Assembly: GCF_001424425.1 (NCBI RefSeq)
Contig: NZ_LMPT01000004.1
Location: 46,401 to 110,400 of the forward strand
Direction: 5' to 3'
DNA length: 64,000 nucleotides
Origin: Acidovorax sp. Leaf191
Lineage (GTDB): Bacteria > Pseudomonadota > Gammaproteobacteria > Burkholderiales > Burkholderiaceae_C
Part shown: piece by piece, positions 40,343 through 53,483 of the stretch
Layout of the letters: the number at the start of each line of letters is the position of its first letter
How positions within the stretch are numbered: position 1 is the first letter of the stretch
The notes under the pieces: model-generated
Told to the model about the DNA's origin: nothing
What the model saw: only the letters and a program-made list of their open reading frames with translations
Databases searched by the model: none
Made by a program: the position numbers and the translations under genes

Positions 40343-40848
40343 GGCGTGGGCGGGTTTTGCAGGAAGTAGACAAGGTCCAGCTCGGGGCTGGGCTGGCCCA
40401 GGGCGGTCAATGCGGCGGTGATCTGGCCCCGGTGGTGCGTGCCGTGGTTGAACACATGCGCCAGCGTGGCGGCAAACGGCAACGATGCCTGCGTGCCCCG
40501 CATGGTGGTGTAGTCGAGCGTGCCGTCCCAGCGGTCTGCCGGCAACGAGGCGATCAACGGTGCCCAGCGGGCAGCGCCCGCGCGCAAGCGAGCATCGAGC
40601 CGCGCGCGGTCGCTCTCCAGCTCGGCGTCCAGCGCCACCTTGGGCGATGTGCCTTCTGCAAACCGCACGAACCACAGATGGTGCTCGCCCACCAGCAGGT
40701 GGTTGAGCGTGCCGTGGATGCTTTTAAAGAACAGGCCCGCATCGTGCCGGTAGGCCTCTTCAGGCAGTGCCTGCACGGCGTCGAGCAGGCGCGCCGTGGC
40801 CCACACGTTGTAGCGTGCAAGCTGTGTGAAGTGGGCGACGGCGTCCAT
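40339..40848 (-). CDS. DinB-family protein
   Basis: This 169-residue protein is a four-helix-bundle DinB/YfiT-type protein. It has the metal-ligand histidine in SIHGTLNHLLVGEHHLWF near residue 48 and the C-terminal pair in HVFNHGTHHRGQI near residue 134. Members are thiol or glutathione-type transferases or stress proteins; the specific role is unknown. It starts 17 bases after mccB and overlaps liuC by four bases, a tight position inside a leucine-degradation operon that is rarely explained. Confidence 0.85.
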   Translation of the reverse strand: MDAVAHFTQLARYNVWATARLLDAVQALPEEAYRHDAGLFFKSIHGTLNHLLVGEHHLWFVRFAEGTSPKVALDAELESDRARLDARLRAGAARWAPLIASLPADRWDGTLDYTTMRGTQASLPFAATLAHVFNHGTHHRGQITAALTALGQPSPELDLVYFLQNPPTP

Positions 40849-40865
40849 GGCGGCTCCCGGCACGG

Positions 40866-42473
<1,608 letters not shown>

Positions 42474-42495
42474 GCTGTGTTGCTTCTTGTGTGTT

Positions 42496-44232
<1,737 letters not shown>

Positions 44233-44396
44233 CCTTGTGTCTCCTTGCGGGGCCTGCGCGGTCCATGTGGCGACAAGCGGCGGCAGGCGGTGGCGCCCGT
44301 GGACCGGGCTGCGATCCGTAAGCATAGAAGCGCCAACCCGCCCCGGGTTGCCACAATGGTTGCAAATCGTGCCACGCCTGGGGCACACTGGCCCGC

Positions 44397-45479
44397 GTGA
44401 AATCCCTTGCACCGACCCCTGAGCCCGCCTGGCAGGCCTTGCCCCCCACCGCCGCCCCAGCCGTCACGCCGATCGCGTTCGTGCGGGCCATCGTACTGGC
44501 GTACGAGCAGCGCGGCCTGCGCCCCGACCAGGCCCTGGCGCAGGCACAGATTGCGCCGCAGCTGCTGCACGACGACCAGGCGCGCATCACGGCCTGGCAG
44601 ATGGAGCGCATCTCGGACGCCGCCATGCAGGAGCTGGACGACGAGGCCCTGGGCTGGTTCAGCCGCCGCCTGCCCTGGGGCAGCTACGGCATGCTGGCAC
44701 GCGCATCGATCAGCTCGCCGCACCTGGGCGTGGCGTTGGCGCGCTGGTGCCGGCACCACGGCCTGCTGGCGGACGACATCGCGCTGCACCTGACCACCGA
44801 GGGCGACACCGCCACGCTGCGCATCACCGAGGCGCGCGACCTGGGTGCGCTGCGCGAGTTCTGCCTGGTGTCGGTGCTGCGCAATGCGCACGGACTGGCC
44901 TGCTGGCTGGTGGACTCGCGCATACCGCTGACCGCGGCGGAGTTTGCCTTTGCCGCGCCGCCGCATGCCGATGCCTATGCGGTGCTGTTCCGCGGCCCGG
45001 TGGCCTTTGGCGCGGCGCAGACGGCGATCCACTTCGATGCGCGCTACTTGAGCCTGCCGCTGCGGCGCGACGAGGCCGCGTTGCGGCAGATGCTGCAGCA
45101 CGCGCTGCCGCTCACGGTGCTGCAGTACCGGCGCGACCGCCTGCTGGTGCAGCGCGTGCGGCAACTGCTGGGCGCCACGGTGGGTGGGCACGCCGCGCCC
45201 GCGCTGGCACAGCACAGTGCCGAGTCGCTGGCCGCGCTGCTGCACGTGTCGCCGCGCACCCTGCACCGCCAGCTCAAGGAAGAAGGCGCCACGCTGCAGG
45301 GCCTGAAGGACGAGGTGCGCCAAAGCCGCGCGGTGGAACTGCTGCACCGCACCGACCGCCCCATCAAGCAGGTGGCCGAGGCGGCGGGCTTCGTCAACGA
45401 AAAGAGCTTCATCCGCGCGTTCCGCAGCTGGACGGGGCACTCGCCCGCGGAGTTTCGCCGCCAGTCCCGCGATGCCTGA
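44397..45479 (+). CDS. AraC-family transcriptional regulator
   Basis: This 360-residue protein starts with GTG and has an N-terminal arabinose-binding-like (ThcR/OruR type) domain ([18 protein letters not shown] near residue 100) and a C-terminal double helix-turn-helix ([20 protein letters not shown] near 280 and [20 protein letters not shown] near 320). It is divergent from the acyl-CoA ligase operon across 164 bases and likely controls it. The gap holds GGTTGCCAC/GGTTGCAAA direct repeats near 44345-44366, a possible half-site pair. Confidence 0.88.
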   Translation: MKSLAPTPEPAWQALPPTAAPAVTPIAFVRAIVLAYEQRGLRPDQALAQAQIAPQLLHDDQARITAWQMERISDAAMQELDDEALGWFSRRLPWGSYGMLARASISSPHLGVALARWCRHHGLLADDIALHLTTEGDTATLRITEARDLGALREFCLVSVLRNAHGLACWLVDSRIPLTAAEFAFAAPPHADAYAVLFRGPVAFGAAQTAIHFDARYLSLPLRRDEAALRQMLQHALPLTVLQYRRDRLLVQRVRQLLGATVGGHAAPALAQHSAESLAALLHVSPRTLHRQLKEEGATLQGLKDEVRQSRAVELLHRTDRPIKQVAEAAGFVNEKSFIRAFRSWTGHSPAEFRRQSRDA

Positions 45480-45623
45480 CAGCCGTTGGGCGCATGCGGC
45501 GGTCGGCACGATCTGCACCCTGCATGGCACCTGTCCGACAGCCCCGCCCGCGGTGCGCCACTACACTGCATTCCACTTGTTTGCCTGACCACTGCCTGCC
45601 GCCCTGGCGGGCCCGCTCTGCCC

Positions 45624-46304
45624 ATGATCCATCTCTACCACTGCGTCAGCGCCCGGTCTTTTCGCCCCTTGTGGATGCTCGAAGAGTTGCGCCTGCCGTA
45701 CACGCTGCACATGATGCCGTTCCCGCCGCGCGCCAAGGCGCGCTGGTTTCTGGAAGAGAACCCACTGGGCACCGTGCCACTGCTGGTGCAGGGCGAGGGC
45801 ACGCGCCAGGTGCGCATGACCGAGTCGGCCGCCATCTGCCAGTACCTGGCCGCCGCGCACCCCGATGCAGGGCTGGAGGTGCGCCCGCCCGACCCGGCCT
45901 TCGGCGCCTACCTGAACTGGCTGCACCTGGGCGAGGCCACGCTCACCTTTCCGCAGACGCTGGTGCTGCGATATGGACGCTTCGAGCCTGCCGAGCGCAA
46001 GCAGCCGCAGGTGGTGGAGGACTACAGCCGCTGGTTCCTGGCGCGCCTGCGCGCGGTGGAGTCCGCGGTCGCCCGCCAGGACTACTTGTGCGCGGGCCGC
46101 TTCACCGCGGCCGATGTGTCGGTGGGCTATGCACTGCTGCTGGCCGACCATCTGGGTCTGGAGCCGCAGTTCGGCGAGGCCACCCAGGCCTATTGGCAGC
46201 GGCTGCAGGAACGCCCGGGCTACCAGCGGGCCCACGCCGCGCAGATCGAGGCGGCCGAGGACCAGGACGTGCCCACCACCCCTGCGCCCGACACGCGGCC
46301 TTGA
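45624..46304 (+). CDS. glutathione S-transferase-like protein
   Basis: The 226-residue protein has a thioredoxin-like N-terminal domain (residues 1-80, with the putative active-site Ser in VSARSFRPLWMLEEL and the cis-Pro in LGTVPLLVQG) and the glutathione-binding MTESAAICQYL segment. An all-helical C-terminal domain follows (RFTAADVSVGYALLLADHLG). It is alone and downstream of the AraC gene. ATG 45624 gives a standard N-terminus. No strong SD site precedes it. The substrate is unknown. Confidence 0.9.
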   Translation: MIHLYHCVSARSFRPLWMLEELRLPYTLHMMPFPPRAKARWFLEENPLGTVPLLVQGEGTRQVRMTESAAICQYLAAAHPDAGLEVRPPDPAFGAYLNWLHLGEATLTFPQTLVLRYGRFEPAERKQPQVVEDYSRWFLARLRAVESAVARQDYLCAGRFTAADVSVGYALLLADHLGLEPQFGEATQAYWQRLQERPGYQRAHAAQIEAAEDQDVPTTPAPDTRP

Positions 46305-46379
46305 TGCGCCGCTGATACGACGACCCGCCCGCACTGTGGCGCAGGCGGCGCCGCGTCCACGGATACGGGCCAGCGCACG

Positions 46380-47819
46380 TTACTGCGGCGACGGGGGCGG
46401 CGGGGACGATGGCGGCGGTGCGCTGCGCAGCAGCGACTGCACCAGCGCGCGGAACTCCGGCGAGTGCCGCAGCACGTTGCCGCCCGCCTCGATGAGGTCC
46501 GTGACCTCTTCGTGCGCGATGGAGAACGCCGTGGGCACCTGCAGCAAACGCCGGCGCGCCACGTCGTCCGGCGCGTCGCGCAGGTTCACCGGGATGACGT
46601 GGATCTCCGCATCGGGAGCGAACGCATCGCTCTCGCCCTTGGAGCCTTCGGCCAGCGACTGGCGCCACTGGCGGGTGATGTCGCGCAGAAACTCCTGCGT
46701 CTCGCGCGTGGCGCGGGCGCCGGTGCCAAAGAGCAGCGAGTCCACCACCTGCGCCATGTTGGGCACCTGGTCACTCATGTCGATGTTGACCGACGGATCG
46801 CGCTCGGCGTTCACGGTGATGAGCACCAGCTTGCGGATGGTGCCAGGCGGTATGCCCACCTCGCTGAAGGTCTGGCGCAGGCCGCCACCGGCCAGGGCGC
46901 GGTCCAGCAGGCGCTGCACGCCCAGGTTGTCGGCCAGGCCGCCATCGACCAGATGGATGTACGGCTTGCGCTGCGCGTCGGTATAGCTCAGCTCGTGCGC
47001 GCGGTACAGCCGGGCCCGGTAGTCGCCGGCTGCAGCCCGCGCGCCCACGGTGGACGCCGCGCGGTGCGCCGGGCACTGGTCGGCGTAGTTCTTGAGCGTC
47101 ATGGGGCTGAGCAGCAATGGCACGGCCGACGAGGACGCCACCGCGAACGACAGCGGCACCTTGCGCAGGTCCGAGCAGATCAGCGAGAACTGCTCCCAGG
47201 TGAACTCGAAGCCCGTGCCCAGCGACATGTCGGTGGCGGTGATGAACAACTGCGGGTGGCGCGGGCGCCGCTCCACGTCGCCGAAGGTCAGCCCGCCATA
47301 CAGATCGTCGAGCCGCCGCGCCAGCAGGTGCGTGCGGCCCAGCCAGGGCGAGGTCAGGTCCACCAGGTTGCCCGGGCGCAGGGCCTGGCTGATCAGGCTG
47401 TTCTGGAAGTTCTGGCGCAGGAAGTCGTGCTCGAAGCGCGGCAGCCCGTCGATGCCATGCGCCGCGAAGTACGCCGCCACGATGCTGCCGCCCGAGACGC
47501 CGCTCACCACGTCGGTGGCATCAAGCAGGGTGGTGTCCCGGCCGTTCCACTGGAAGCGGGTCTGCTGCATCTCCGTCAGCACACCAAAGCCGAAGGCTGC
47601 TGCACGCGCACCGCCGCCCGAGAGCGTGACGGCCACGAGGATGGTCGGGTCGCGCTCGGACTTGCGCACCGGGATGTTCTGGTCTTCGAGCGGCAGCGGC
47701 TCGTTGATCCAGGGGCGCACCGACGAGCAGCCCATGAGAATGCCGACGGCGGCGAGGGCGGCGCAGTGCCGCAGCCACCGCGGCAAGCGGCGGCGCTTCA
47801 GGGAGATGGGCATCGTCAT
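46380..47819 (-). CDS. patatin-like phospholipase lipoprotein
   Basis: The 479-residue protein has a lipoprotein signal with lipobox ILMGC near residue 32 and a patatin domain. The glycine-rich loop is SGGGARAAAFGFG near residue 68, the nucleophile motif is GVSGGS and the catalytic Asp is in DGGLADNLG. These hydrolases cleave acyl chains of lipids, here on the periplasmic side of the envelope. I chose ATG 47817-47819 (GTG six bases earlier is possible), with an AGGAAG site about 10 bases upstream. It lies 27 bases after the HAD gene, so the two may form an operon. Confidence 0.88.
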   Translation of the reverse strand: MTMPISLKRRRLPRWLRHCAALAAVGILMGCSSVRPWINEPLPLEDQNIPVRKSERDPTILVAVTLSGGGARAAAFGFGVLTEMQQTRFQWNGRDTTLLDATDVVSGVSGGSIVAAYFAAHGIDGLPRFEHDFLRQNFQNSLISQALRPGNLVDLTSPWLGRTHLLARRLDDLYGGLTFGDVERRPRHPQLFITATDMSLGTGFEFTWEQFSLICSDLRKVPLSFAVASSSAVPLLLSPMTLKNYADQCPAHRAASTVGARAAAGDYRARLYRAHELSYTDAQRKPYIHLVDGGLADNLGVQRLLDRALAGGGLRQTFSEVGIPPGTIRKLVLITVNAERDPSVNIDMSDQVPNMAQVVDSLLFGTGARATRETQEFLRDITRQWRQSLAEGSKGESDAFAPDAEIHVIPVNLRDAPDDVARRRLLQVPTAFSIAHEEVTDLIEAGGNVLRHSPEFRALVQSLLRSAPPPSSPPPPSPQ

Positions 47820-47846
47820 GGGCACGCGCTTCCTGCAGCGAACGCG

Positions 47847-48503
47847 TCAGCAGCCCAGCAGCGCCGGCAACTCGGCCATGCTGCCAAACACCCGCGTCGC
47901 GCCCGCGGCGAGCAGGGCCTCGCCATCGCCCAGCGGGGCATACGCGAACACCGTGGCACCCGCGGCCACGCCGGCCGTGACGCCGGTCACCGTGTCCTCC
48001 ACCACCGCGCAGCGCAGCGGCTGCGCCTGCAGGGCGGCTGCGGCGGCCAGGTACACGTCCGGCGCGGGCTTGGTGCGCGGCATCTCGTGGCCGCTGAAGA
48101 TGCGGCCTTCGAAGTACGGCGTGAGCCCCACCTTGGCCAGCTGCATCTCCACCTTGTGCCGGTCCGCCCCCGAGGCGCAGGCAATGCGCCCGCCATGGTA
48201 CGCATGCACCCGCTCGATGGTGCTGTGGATGTGCTCGATGGCGGTGAGGCGCAGGTCCAGCTCGGTGTTGCGCCGGGCATAGAAGTCGGCCATCCACGCA
48301 TCGGTGAGCGGCCGCCCGGTGTGCGCCTCGATGCGCGCGGCTTCGCTGCGCACCGTCTTGCCGATGAAGATGCGCATGCATTCCTCGGGTGTCAGCGCCC
48401 ACCCGGCCTCGGCCAGCATGTCGCGCAGCACGCCATTGGTGATGGGCTCGCTGTCGACCAGGACGCCGTCGCAGTCGAACAGGATGGCTTCGAATCGGTT
48501 CAT
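47847..48503 (-). CDS. HAD-family phosphatase (phosphoglucomutase/glycolate phosphatase-like)
   Basis: This 218-residue HAD subfamily IA protein has the nucleophile motif LFDCDGVLVDSE near residue 6, the motif II Ser in CASGADRHKVE, the Lys of motif III in TKPAPDVYL and the acidic motif VVEDTVTGVTAG. Class IA members include beta-phosphoglucomutase and phosphoglycolate phosphatase. The start is uncertain: ATG 48501-48503 is favoured over a GTG five codons upstream, and neither has a clear SD site. It precedes the patatin gene by 27 bases. Confidence 0.85.
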   Translation of the reverse strand: MNRFEAILFDCDGVLVDSEPITNGVLRDMLAEAGWALTPEECMRIFIGKTVRSEAARIEAHTGRPLTDAWMADFYARRNTELDLRLTAIEHIHSTIERVHAYHGGRIACASGADRHKVEMQLAKVGLTPYFEGRIFSGHEMPRTKPAPDVYLAAAAALQAQPLRCAVVEDTVTGVTAGVAAGATVFAYAPLGDGEALLAAGATRVFGSMAELPALLGC

Positions 48504-48560
48504 TGAATGGTCACTCACTTTTCGTTCAGATGTTCGTTGGGCGTGGTTGCGTGGGCTGGG

Positions 48561-51479
48561 TCATCGATTCTCTACCGGGCTCTTGACCGCAGCGGAGCTG
48601 GCGCTAGCGCACAGCCCGGTGGCCTGCGCGGCATCACGGCGGGCTCGCTCACGCACATCCTGCGCAGCCTCAGCGGTACCTGTACCGAGGGGACCACACC
48701 AGCGTTCCACCCAGTACCCGCCGCGCTCGGCGTCCCGCAGGACGTGTGCGCGGGCCTCGTCGGCCTGTCCGCCCAGCCCCAGGCGGTGGGTGACCACCCA
48801 CCTGTCCAGCTGCGCCACCAGATCACGCCGCGGCTGCACGGTATTGCGCGCGGACGATTGCCACGCCTTCCAGCTTTCAAGAAGCTCGCCGGTACTCTGC
48901 CCTGACAGATCGGCCCACACCCTGGTTTCGAGGGCTCGGTCCTGCACATGCACCCAACTGATGGTGACGCGTGCGGGAATCATCGTCAGGACCTGCTGTG
49001 CGATTTGCCGCGACGTCTCGGCCTGCCCATGCTCCAGCGCGAACCAAGCCAGGTCCAGCATCGCTGAAGTCCGGCGGATGCGGTTGCGCAGGGCGTCCGG
49101 GCTGCGGTCGGAGGGCGCAGGCCATTCCCAAGCGTCCACATTGCGTTGCAGCAGCAGGCGCGCTTCGTCCACGTCTGCGGGCTGTCCAAGCTGATCGTGC
49201 CAGCGCGACAGGCTGGACCGTGCATACGACGCCTGCTGGGCGGCCCCTTCAGGGTCCGCAGCGTGATCCGAAGCCCCCTGCGCCAGCGCTTCCCAGTGCA
49301 TCAGCGCACGCTGCATGTGCTCGATTTGCGCCGTCACCGTGGGCGCGTTGTACGCCAGGTCCCGCTCGGCTTCTGCCCGCAGGGCGTCGAGCACAGGGCC
49401 CGCACCGGCGGGCACATCCGCCAGCAGACGCAGGCCCCAGGCCCTCGCGGCTTCCGGATCGCTGGTAGCGCGCAGCAGGCCCAGTTGCGCGCGGGCCCGG
49501 TCCGGTTCGGTGGCGGGCGGCAGGTCCTCCGCCAGCGCCCAGGCCTGCTGATACCGCTCCAGAGCTGTCTGCGTGTCTTCCATATCGAGCGCGTCGCCCG
49601 CGGCACCCAGGTAGGTTTTCAGGCGTTGGCTGGCGGGTTGCTCCGACGCACGGGCGAGCCTGCGGGCCCACTCTTCGGACGTTATCGATAGAGCTTTGTC
49701 CGGCGCTGGATGGGATGCCGAAGGTTTCTGCACGTCGTCGGGCGGATACTTCGGTGCAGACTTGACGGGCCACCACCCGCTCGCTGCACCCGATGCCACC
49801 AAGGCCACCACCGGAAGCGCCAGACAGGCGGCGTAAATGACCAGCCCTGCCAACGTGCCCCCCACACCCAGGCGCGCGCCCTGAAACTCTGGCAGCAGGG
49901 CCCGGACGGCAGCCAGGCGCTGCGTGAACGACCAGCGAGAAAACCGGGGATGCTGCGTGGCCTTGAAGATGCGGGCGGCAGCGTCACGCTCCGACAGCGC
50001 CTGCCCGTCGGCGGGTCGGGCCACCGACTGATCCACCCGCATCAGACGCCAGTGGTGTGTCAGCCCCAACGCCAGCAGGCCTGCCAGCGCCAACGTCACC
50101 GCATCGCCCAAGAACCAAGCCAACGCCGCCAACGCAAATACCCCGGCCAGCACGAACGCAAAGCGCAGCACCGGCCAGCGCACGAAGAGCAGGGATTCGA
50201 CCACCCTGCCTCCATCCAGAGGGTGCACGGGCAGCAGGTTGAGGTAGTTGATCGCGAGGCACATGATCGCGAAGTCGGATACCCATCCGGAACTGGGGAG
50301 CCAGCCCCGGGCGACCGCCAGCAACAGCGCCACCCCCAGGAACAGCCCGGGCATCGGGCCTGCCAGGTACACGCCCAGCTTGTTCCAGGTCGAGGCCTCG
50401 GGCTTGTGCCCCATGGCGACGCCGCCAAGACCGGGGATGAAGAGCACCGAGAGATTGCGATAGCCGAAACACCGCATGGCCCACCAGTGGCCGCCTTCAT
50501 GCAGGGCAATGGCCACCAGCACCAGCAGTGCGCTGCGCCAGCTCATCAGGAGTCCCCCCACCACCATGAACAAGGCAGCCGTGACACCCAACGCCAGCCA
50601 TTTTCGCCGCGGGCGGGCTGCGACCTCGGCCATGTGCGACTGGTGCTGCTCAAAGGCTTGCAGGTCGTTCTGCAACGCCACTTCCGCGTTCGACGGCGTG
50701 GAGGCGGCAGCCGCCGGATGGCCCGAAAGCACCCGGCCGGACCGGCGCACACCGCGCAGCAACGCCGGTGCGAGCCGCAGCGCCGCCGGCCAGCGGATAC
50801 GCCACAGCGGTACGCCAACGGACCCGGGCTCGGCGGCGAGCGCCCCTGGCAGGGGTGTGAGGTAGCCCTGGGCTACGCCATGCGGCAGCATCTCTTGCGA
50901 CCAGGCGATCGCCGCGTCACGAACCGTGCCGATATCCGTCACGGGCTGCCGGCCAGCGGCACATCCCGCGTCCACGCGGCGCTGGTGACCTTGCCAGGCT
51001 TCGCGCACGGAGGCAACGTAGTCGTCGTGGACCTGCCACGTAGGCGGCCACCAGAGCAAGAAATGCCGGTAGCAGTGCAGCGTCACGTCATGGGGGCGGC
51101 CGTCCTCCCACACCGTGACCCACTGGAAGACGCAGGGCCGGGCTGCATCGGGCAAGTTGGAGGGAGACACCTGCAACTGCGAGCGCCCATCGGCAGACAC
51201 ATACACGTCGCTGTAGATCCACGGCATTCCAGAAATGTGCGCGATCGGGGAGGATTTCAGGCTGTAAACGTAGGCAAAGCCCAGTGCTGCAGCTTCCGCT
51301 TCAGCGCCGTCCAGAATGGCGCGGTAGGGGGCGGGAACCTCCGCGTGCTCCACAGTCATCGACTGTGTCTGCTGCATCCGCAGGGCGGCCACGCCGCGCG
51401 CCACAGCCACCCACATCCAGAGCGGCACCGCTGCCAGCAGCAGTGCGGCGGCGGTCGCCAATGTTGTCCATCGCTCCAT
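48561..51479 (-). CDS. large M50 (site-2-type) metalloprotease with C-terminal helical-repeat domain
   Basis: The 972-residue protein has a first membrane helix at residues 5-25 and a periplasmic-like domain. The zinc-binding HEGGH motif (about residues 327-331) lies in a membrane segment, and the second catalytic segment LLPVHPLDGG (about 413-422) corresponds to the NPDG motif of site-2 proteases, with several helices around them. A further helix lies near 555-580. The last about 370 residues are Leu/Ala-rich helices with TPR-like spacing and no known catalytic motif. M50 proteases cut within the membrane. It is alone; the protease-helical-repeat layout is unusual. The start at 51477-51479 gives the N-terminal helix. 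Confidence 0.85.
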   Translation of the reverse strand: MERWTTLATAAALLLAAVPLWMWVAVARGVAALRMQQTQSMTVEHAEVPAPYRAILDGAEAEAAALGFAYVYSLKSSPIAHISGMPWIYSDVYVSADGRSQLQVSPSNLPDAARPCVFQWVTVWEDGRPHDVTLHCYRHFLLWWPPTWQVHDDYVASVREAWQGHQRRVDAGCAAGRQPVTDIGTVRDAAIAWSQEMLPHGVAQGYLTPLPGALAAEPGSVGVPLWRIRWPAALRLAPALLRGVRRSGRVLSGHPAAAASTPSNAEVALQNDLQAFEQHQSHMAEVAARPRRKWLALGVTAALFMVVGGLLMSWRSALLVLVAIALHEGGHWWAMRCFGYRNLSVLFIPGLGGVAMGHKPEASTWNKLGVYLAGPMPGLFLGVALLLAVARGWLPSSGWVSDFAIMCLAINYLNLLPVHPLDGGRVVESLLFVRWPVLRFAFVLAGVFALAALAWFLGDAVTLALAGLLALGLTHHWRLMRVDQSVARPADGQALSERDAAARIFKATQHPRFSRWSFTQRLAAVRALLPEFQGARLGVGGTLAGLVIYAACLALPVVALVASGAASGWWPVKSAPKYPPDDVQKPSASHPAPDKALSITSEEWARRLARASEQPASQRLKTYLGAAGDALDMEDTQTALERYQQAWALAEDLPPATEPDRARAQLGLLRATSDPEAARAWGLRLLADVPAGAGPVLDALRAEAERDLAYNAPTVTAQIEHMQRALMHWEALAQGASDHAADPEGAAQQASYARSSLSRWHDQLGQPADVDEARLLLQRNVDAWEWPAPSDRSPDALRNRIRRTSAMLDLAWFALEHGQAETSRQIAQQVLTMIPARVTISWVHVQDRALETRVWADLSGQSTGELLESWKAWQSSARNTVQPRRDLVAQLDRWVVTHRLGLGGQADEARAHVLRDAERGGYWVERWCGPLGTGTAEAAQDVRERARRDAAQATGLCASASSAAVKSPVENR

Positions 51480-51593
51480 GAATCACCCTCTCCTTGATGT
51501 CGACCGCGCCCGTGTCCCCGGGCTGCGCCATGTTGCTCAGTGCCAGTGCGTCTGCTTGTGCATGCAGGGCATTCCGTCGGTGCTTGCAGCGTG

Positions 51594-52022
51594 TCAGGAC
51601 GAATCCCCATCCACATAGAACCACCGCCCCTGCTCCCGCACGAAGCGGCTGGTCTCGTGCAGGCGCACCGCGCGGCCGCCCACGCGGTAGCGGGCGACGA
51701 ATTCCACGACGGCGCGGTCGTCGCTGGTCGCACGGTGGCCGCGCACCTCCAGGCCCAGCCATTTGGTGCCGGGCTCGAAGTCCAGCGCGGCCGGGCGGGT
51801 GCTGGCATGCCATGTGGCCTGCAGATAGTCGCCACGCTCCAGGACAAAAGCGGTGTAGCGCGACCGCATGAGGCTCTCGGCGTCGGGCGCGGGAGCGTCG
51901 TCCCAGTGGTCGAGGTAGCGTCCGCAGCAGTGGGCATACGGCAAGGCTGCCGCCCTGGCGCCCTTGCCGGGTGGGGCCTGGGTGCGACCGCAGGGGCAGG
52001 GGTCGGTGTTCTTCAACTGCAT
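51594..52022 (-). CDS. YchJ-family SEC-C-motif protein
   Basis: This 142-residue protein has the family N-terminus DPCPCGR near residue 7 and HCCGRYLD near 31. These cysteines and histidine form a SEC-C-like zinc motif. The rest is the YchJ (UPF0225) beta-sheet domain, with RSRYTAFVLERGDYL and RFVREQGRWFYVDGD. The family role is unknown. It lies 28 bases from the DUF4197 stop and may be cotranscribed. Confidence 0.85.
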   Translation of the reverse strand: MQLKNTDPCPCGRTQAPPGKGARAAALPYAHCCGRYLDHWDDAPAPDAESLMRSRYTAFVLERGDYLQATWHASTRPAALDFEPGTKWLGLEVRGHRATSDDRAVVEFVARYRVGGRAVRLHETSRFVREQGRWFYVDGDSS

Positions 52023-52050
52023 GGGATGGCCGTGGAGCGGTGGCTGCGCG

Positions 52051-52758
52051 TCACCGCAAGGCTCCGAAGACTTTCTTGGCGATCGCGCTGCCGGCGCTCG
52101 CCGGGTCCTGGCGGATGCGGCGCTCTTCTTCGCCGATCATGAAGTACAGGCCGTCGAGCGTCTTGCCGGTCACGTACTGCGCGAGGTTGGACTCCTCGGG
52201 CTTGAGCAGGCCGAAGCCTGCGGCCTTGCCGGCGAACGCGTTGTACTTCTGCGTGAGGCCGACCTTTTCGGTGGCCTGGTTCACCACGGGCAAGAAGCGC
52301 TCGCCCAGCGGGGCGCGCGTCTTGTCGGCGAAGAACATCGTGACCGAGGTACTGCCGCCGGTGAGGATGTTCTTGGCGTCGGTCACCGTCATGCTTTGCA
52401 CCGCACCGACCAGCAGGTCCTTGCCCATGGGCACGGCGGCCTCGGCGGCGCGGTTGATGGATGTCACGAGCTCGTCGATGCGTTTGCCCTGGCCCAGGGA
52501 CTTCATGACCTTGGCGGCATCGGCCAGGTAGCCCGGCAGGCCGATGCGGACCTGCGGGTTGCCCAGAAAGCCGTCGGGCCGGCCCAGCAGTGCCACGGCA
52601 GCCTGGGCGCCCTGCCCGAGCGCAGCCTTGAGGCCGCTGGACGCATCGGCATTCGTCAGGTCGCCCAGCGACAGCGCCAGCGCGCGCTGGTGGGCGGCCA
52701 GCAGCAGGAGCCCGCCCAGGGTGGCCGCGGTGGCATGGTGAAACTGGCGACGCAGCAT
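52051..52758 (-). CDS. DUF4197 periplasmic protein
   Basis: The 235-residue protein has a signal peptide (hydrophobic residues 11-27, cleavage after ALA near 29), then the DUF4197 pattern SLGDLTNADASSGLKAALGQGAQAAV, LGRPDGFLGNPQVRIGLPG and KVFGALR at the C-terminus. The family is found in many proteobacteria with no known function. It is divergent from the YetF-like gene and ends 28 bases before ychJ. Confidence 0.82.
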   Translation of the reverse strand: MLRRQFHHATAATLGGLLLLAAHQRALALSLGDLTNADASSGLKAALGQGAQAAVALLGRPDGFLGNPQVRIGLPGYLADAAKVMKSLGQGKRIDELVTSINRAAEAAVPMGKDLLVGAVQSMTVTDAKNILTGGSTSVTMFFADKTRAPLGERFLPVVNQATEKVGLTQKYNAFAGKAAGFGLLKPEESNLAQYVTGKTLDGLYFMIGEEERRIRQDPASAGSAIAKKVFGALR

Positions 52759-52928
52759 GTGAAGCTTCTTTCAGGATGGAATGGGTGGCGGTGCGCCGGG
52801 CGGCGGCCCCCACGGTGGCGTGGCGCGCTCGCCCTGGCGGACACGTGTCGCCAAAGCCGATTTTCACCTACGCGCGCTGGGGCGAACCTGTTTACGATCT
52901 GGCGGCAACTGCAATAAGGAGTGGGGCC

Positions 52929-53408
52929 ATGTGGACAACAAGCGTGCCTTGGTGGGAGTTCGTGCTGCGCGGGGTGGTGGTGTATGTGTTTTTGCTGATC
53001 TTCCTGCGGCTGACCGGCAAGCGGCAGACGGGACAGTTCGCGCCGTTCGACCTCGTGCTGCTGCTCATCCTGTCGAACGCGGTGCAGAACTCGATGAACG
53101 CGGGCGACAACTCGCTGGTGGGCGGGCTGGTGTCCGCCACCACGCTCATTGCCTGCCATGTGGTGCTGGCGCACATGACTTTTCGCGTGCGGTGGCTGGA
53201 GCGCCTGATCGACGGCACGCCCCAGGTGCTGGTGCGCAACGGCCAGGTGAATGAGACGCTGATGCACAAGGAGCTGCTCTCGGCCGAGGACCTGGAAGCG
53301 GCCCTGCGCGCCGGTGGCTGCCTGCACGTCCACGAGGTGGAGCGCGCCACCATCGAGACCAACGGGCAGATCACGGTGGTGCTGCGGCGGCGGGACAGTG
53401 CGCAGTGA
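52929..53408 (+). CDS. short YetF (DUF421)-like membrane protein
   Basis: This 159-residue protein has two to three membrane helices (residues 10-30, 40-60 and 62-85) with the DUF421 motif LRLTGKRQTGQFAPFDLVLLL and a C-terminal cytosolic domain with RNGQVNETLMHKELLSAEDL. Typical YetF proteins are about 230 residues, so this is a short form. An AAGGAG site lies 8 bases upstream of ATG 52929. The function is unknown, and it stands alone between divergent and convergent genes. Confidence 0.82.
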   Translation: MWTTSVPWWEFVLRGVVVYVFLLIFLRLTGKRQTGQFAPFDLVLLLILSNAVQNSMNAGDNSLVGGLVSATTLIACHVVLAHMTFRVRWLERLIDGTPQVLVRNGQVNETLMHKELLSAEDLEAALRAGGCLHVHEVERATIETNGQITVVLRRRDSAQ

Positions 53409-53483
53409 ATGTGCAGAAGGCCGTGGCGTGGCGCGGCAGGTCGCCGTGGGCTGCGGCCACGGCGCGGTATACCCCGAAGCGCG

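Noticed and set aside
46464..48506. Long plus-strand frame opposite the patatin and HAD genes
   Set aside because: It crosses two genes on the other strand with intact active-site motifs; shadow of GC codon bias.
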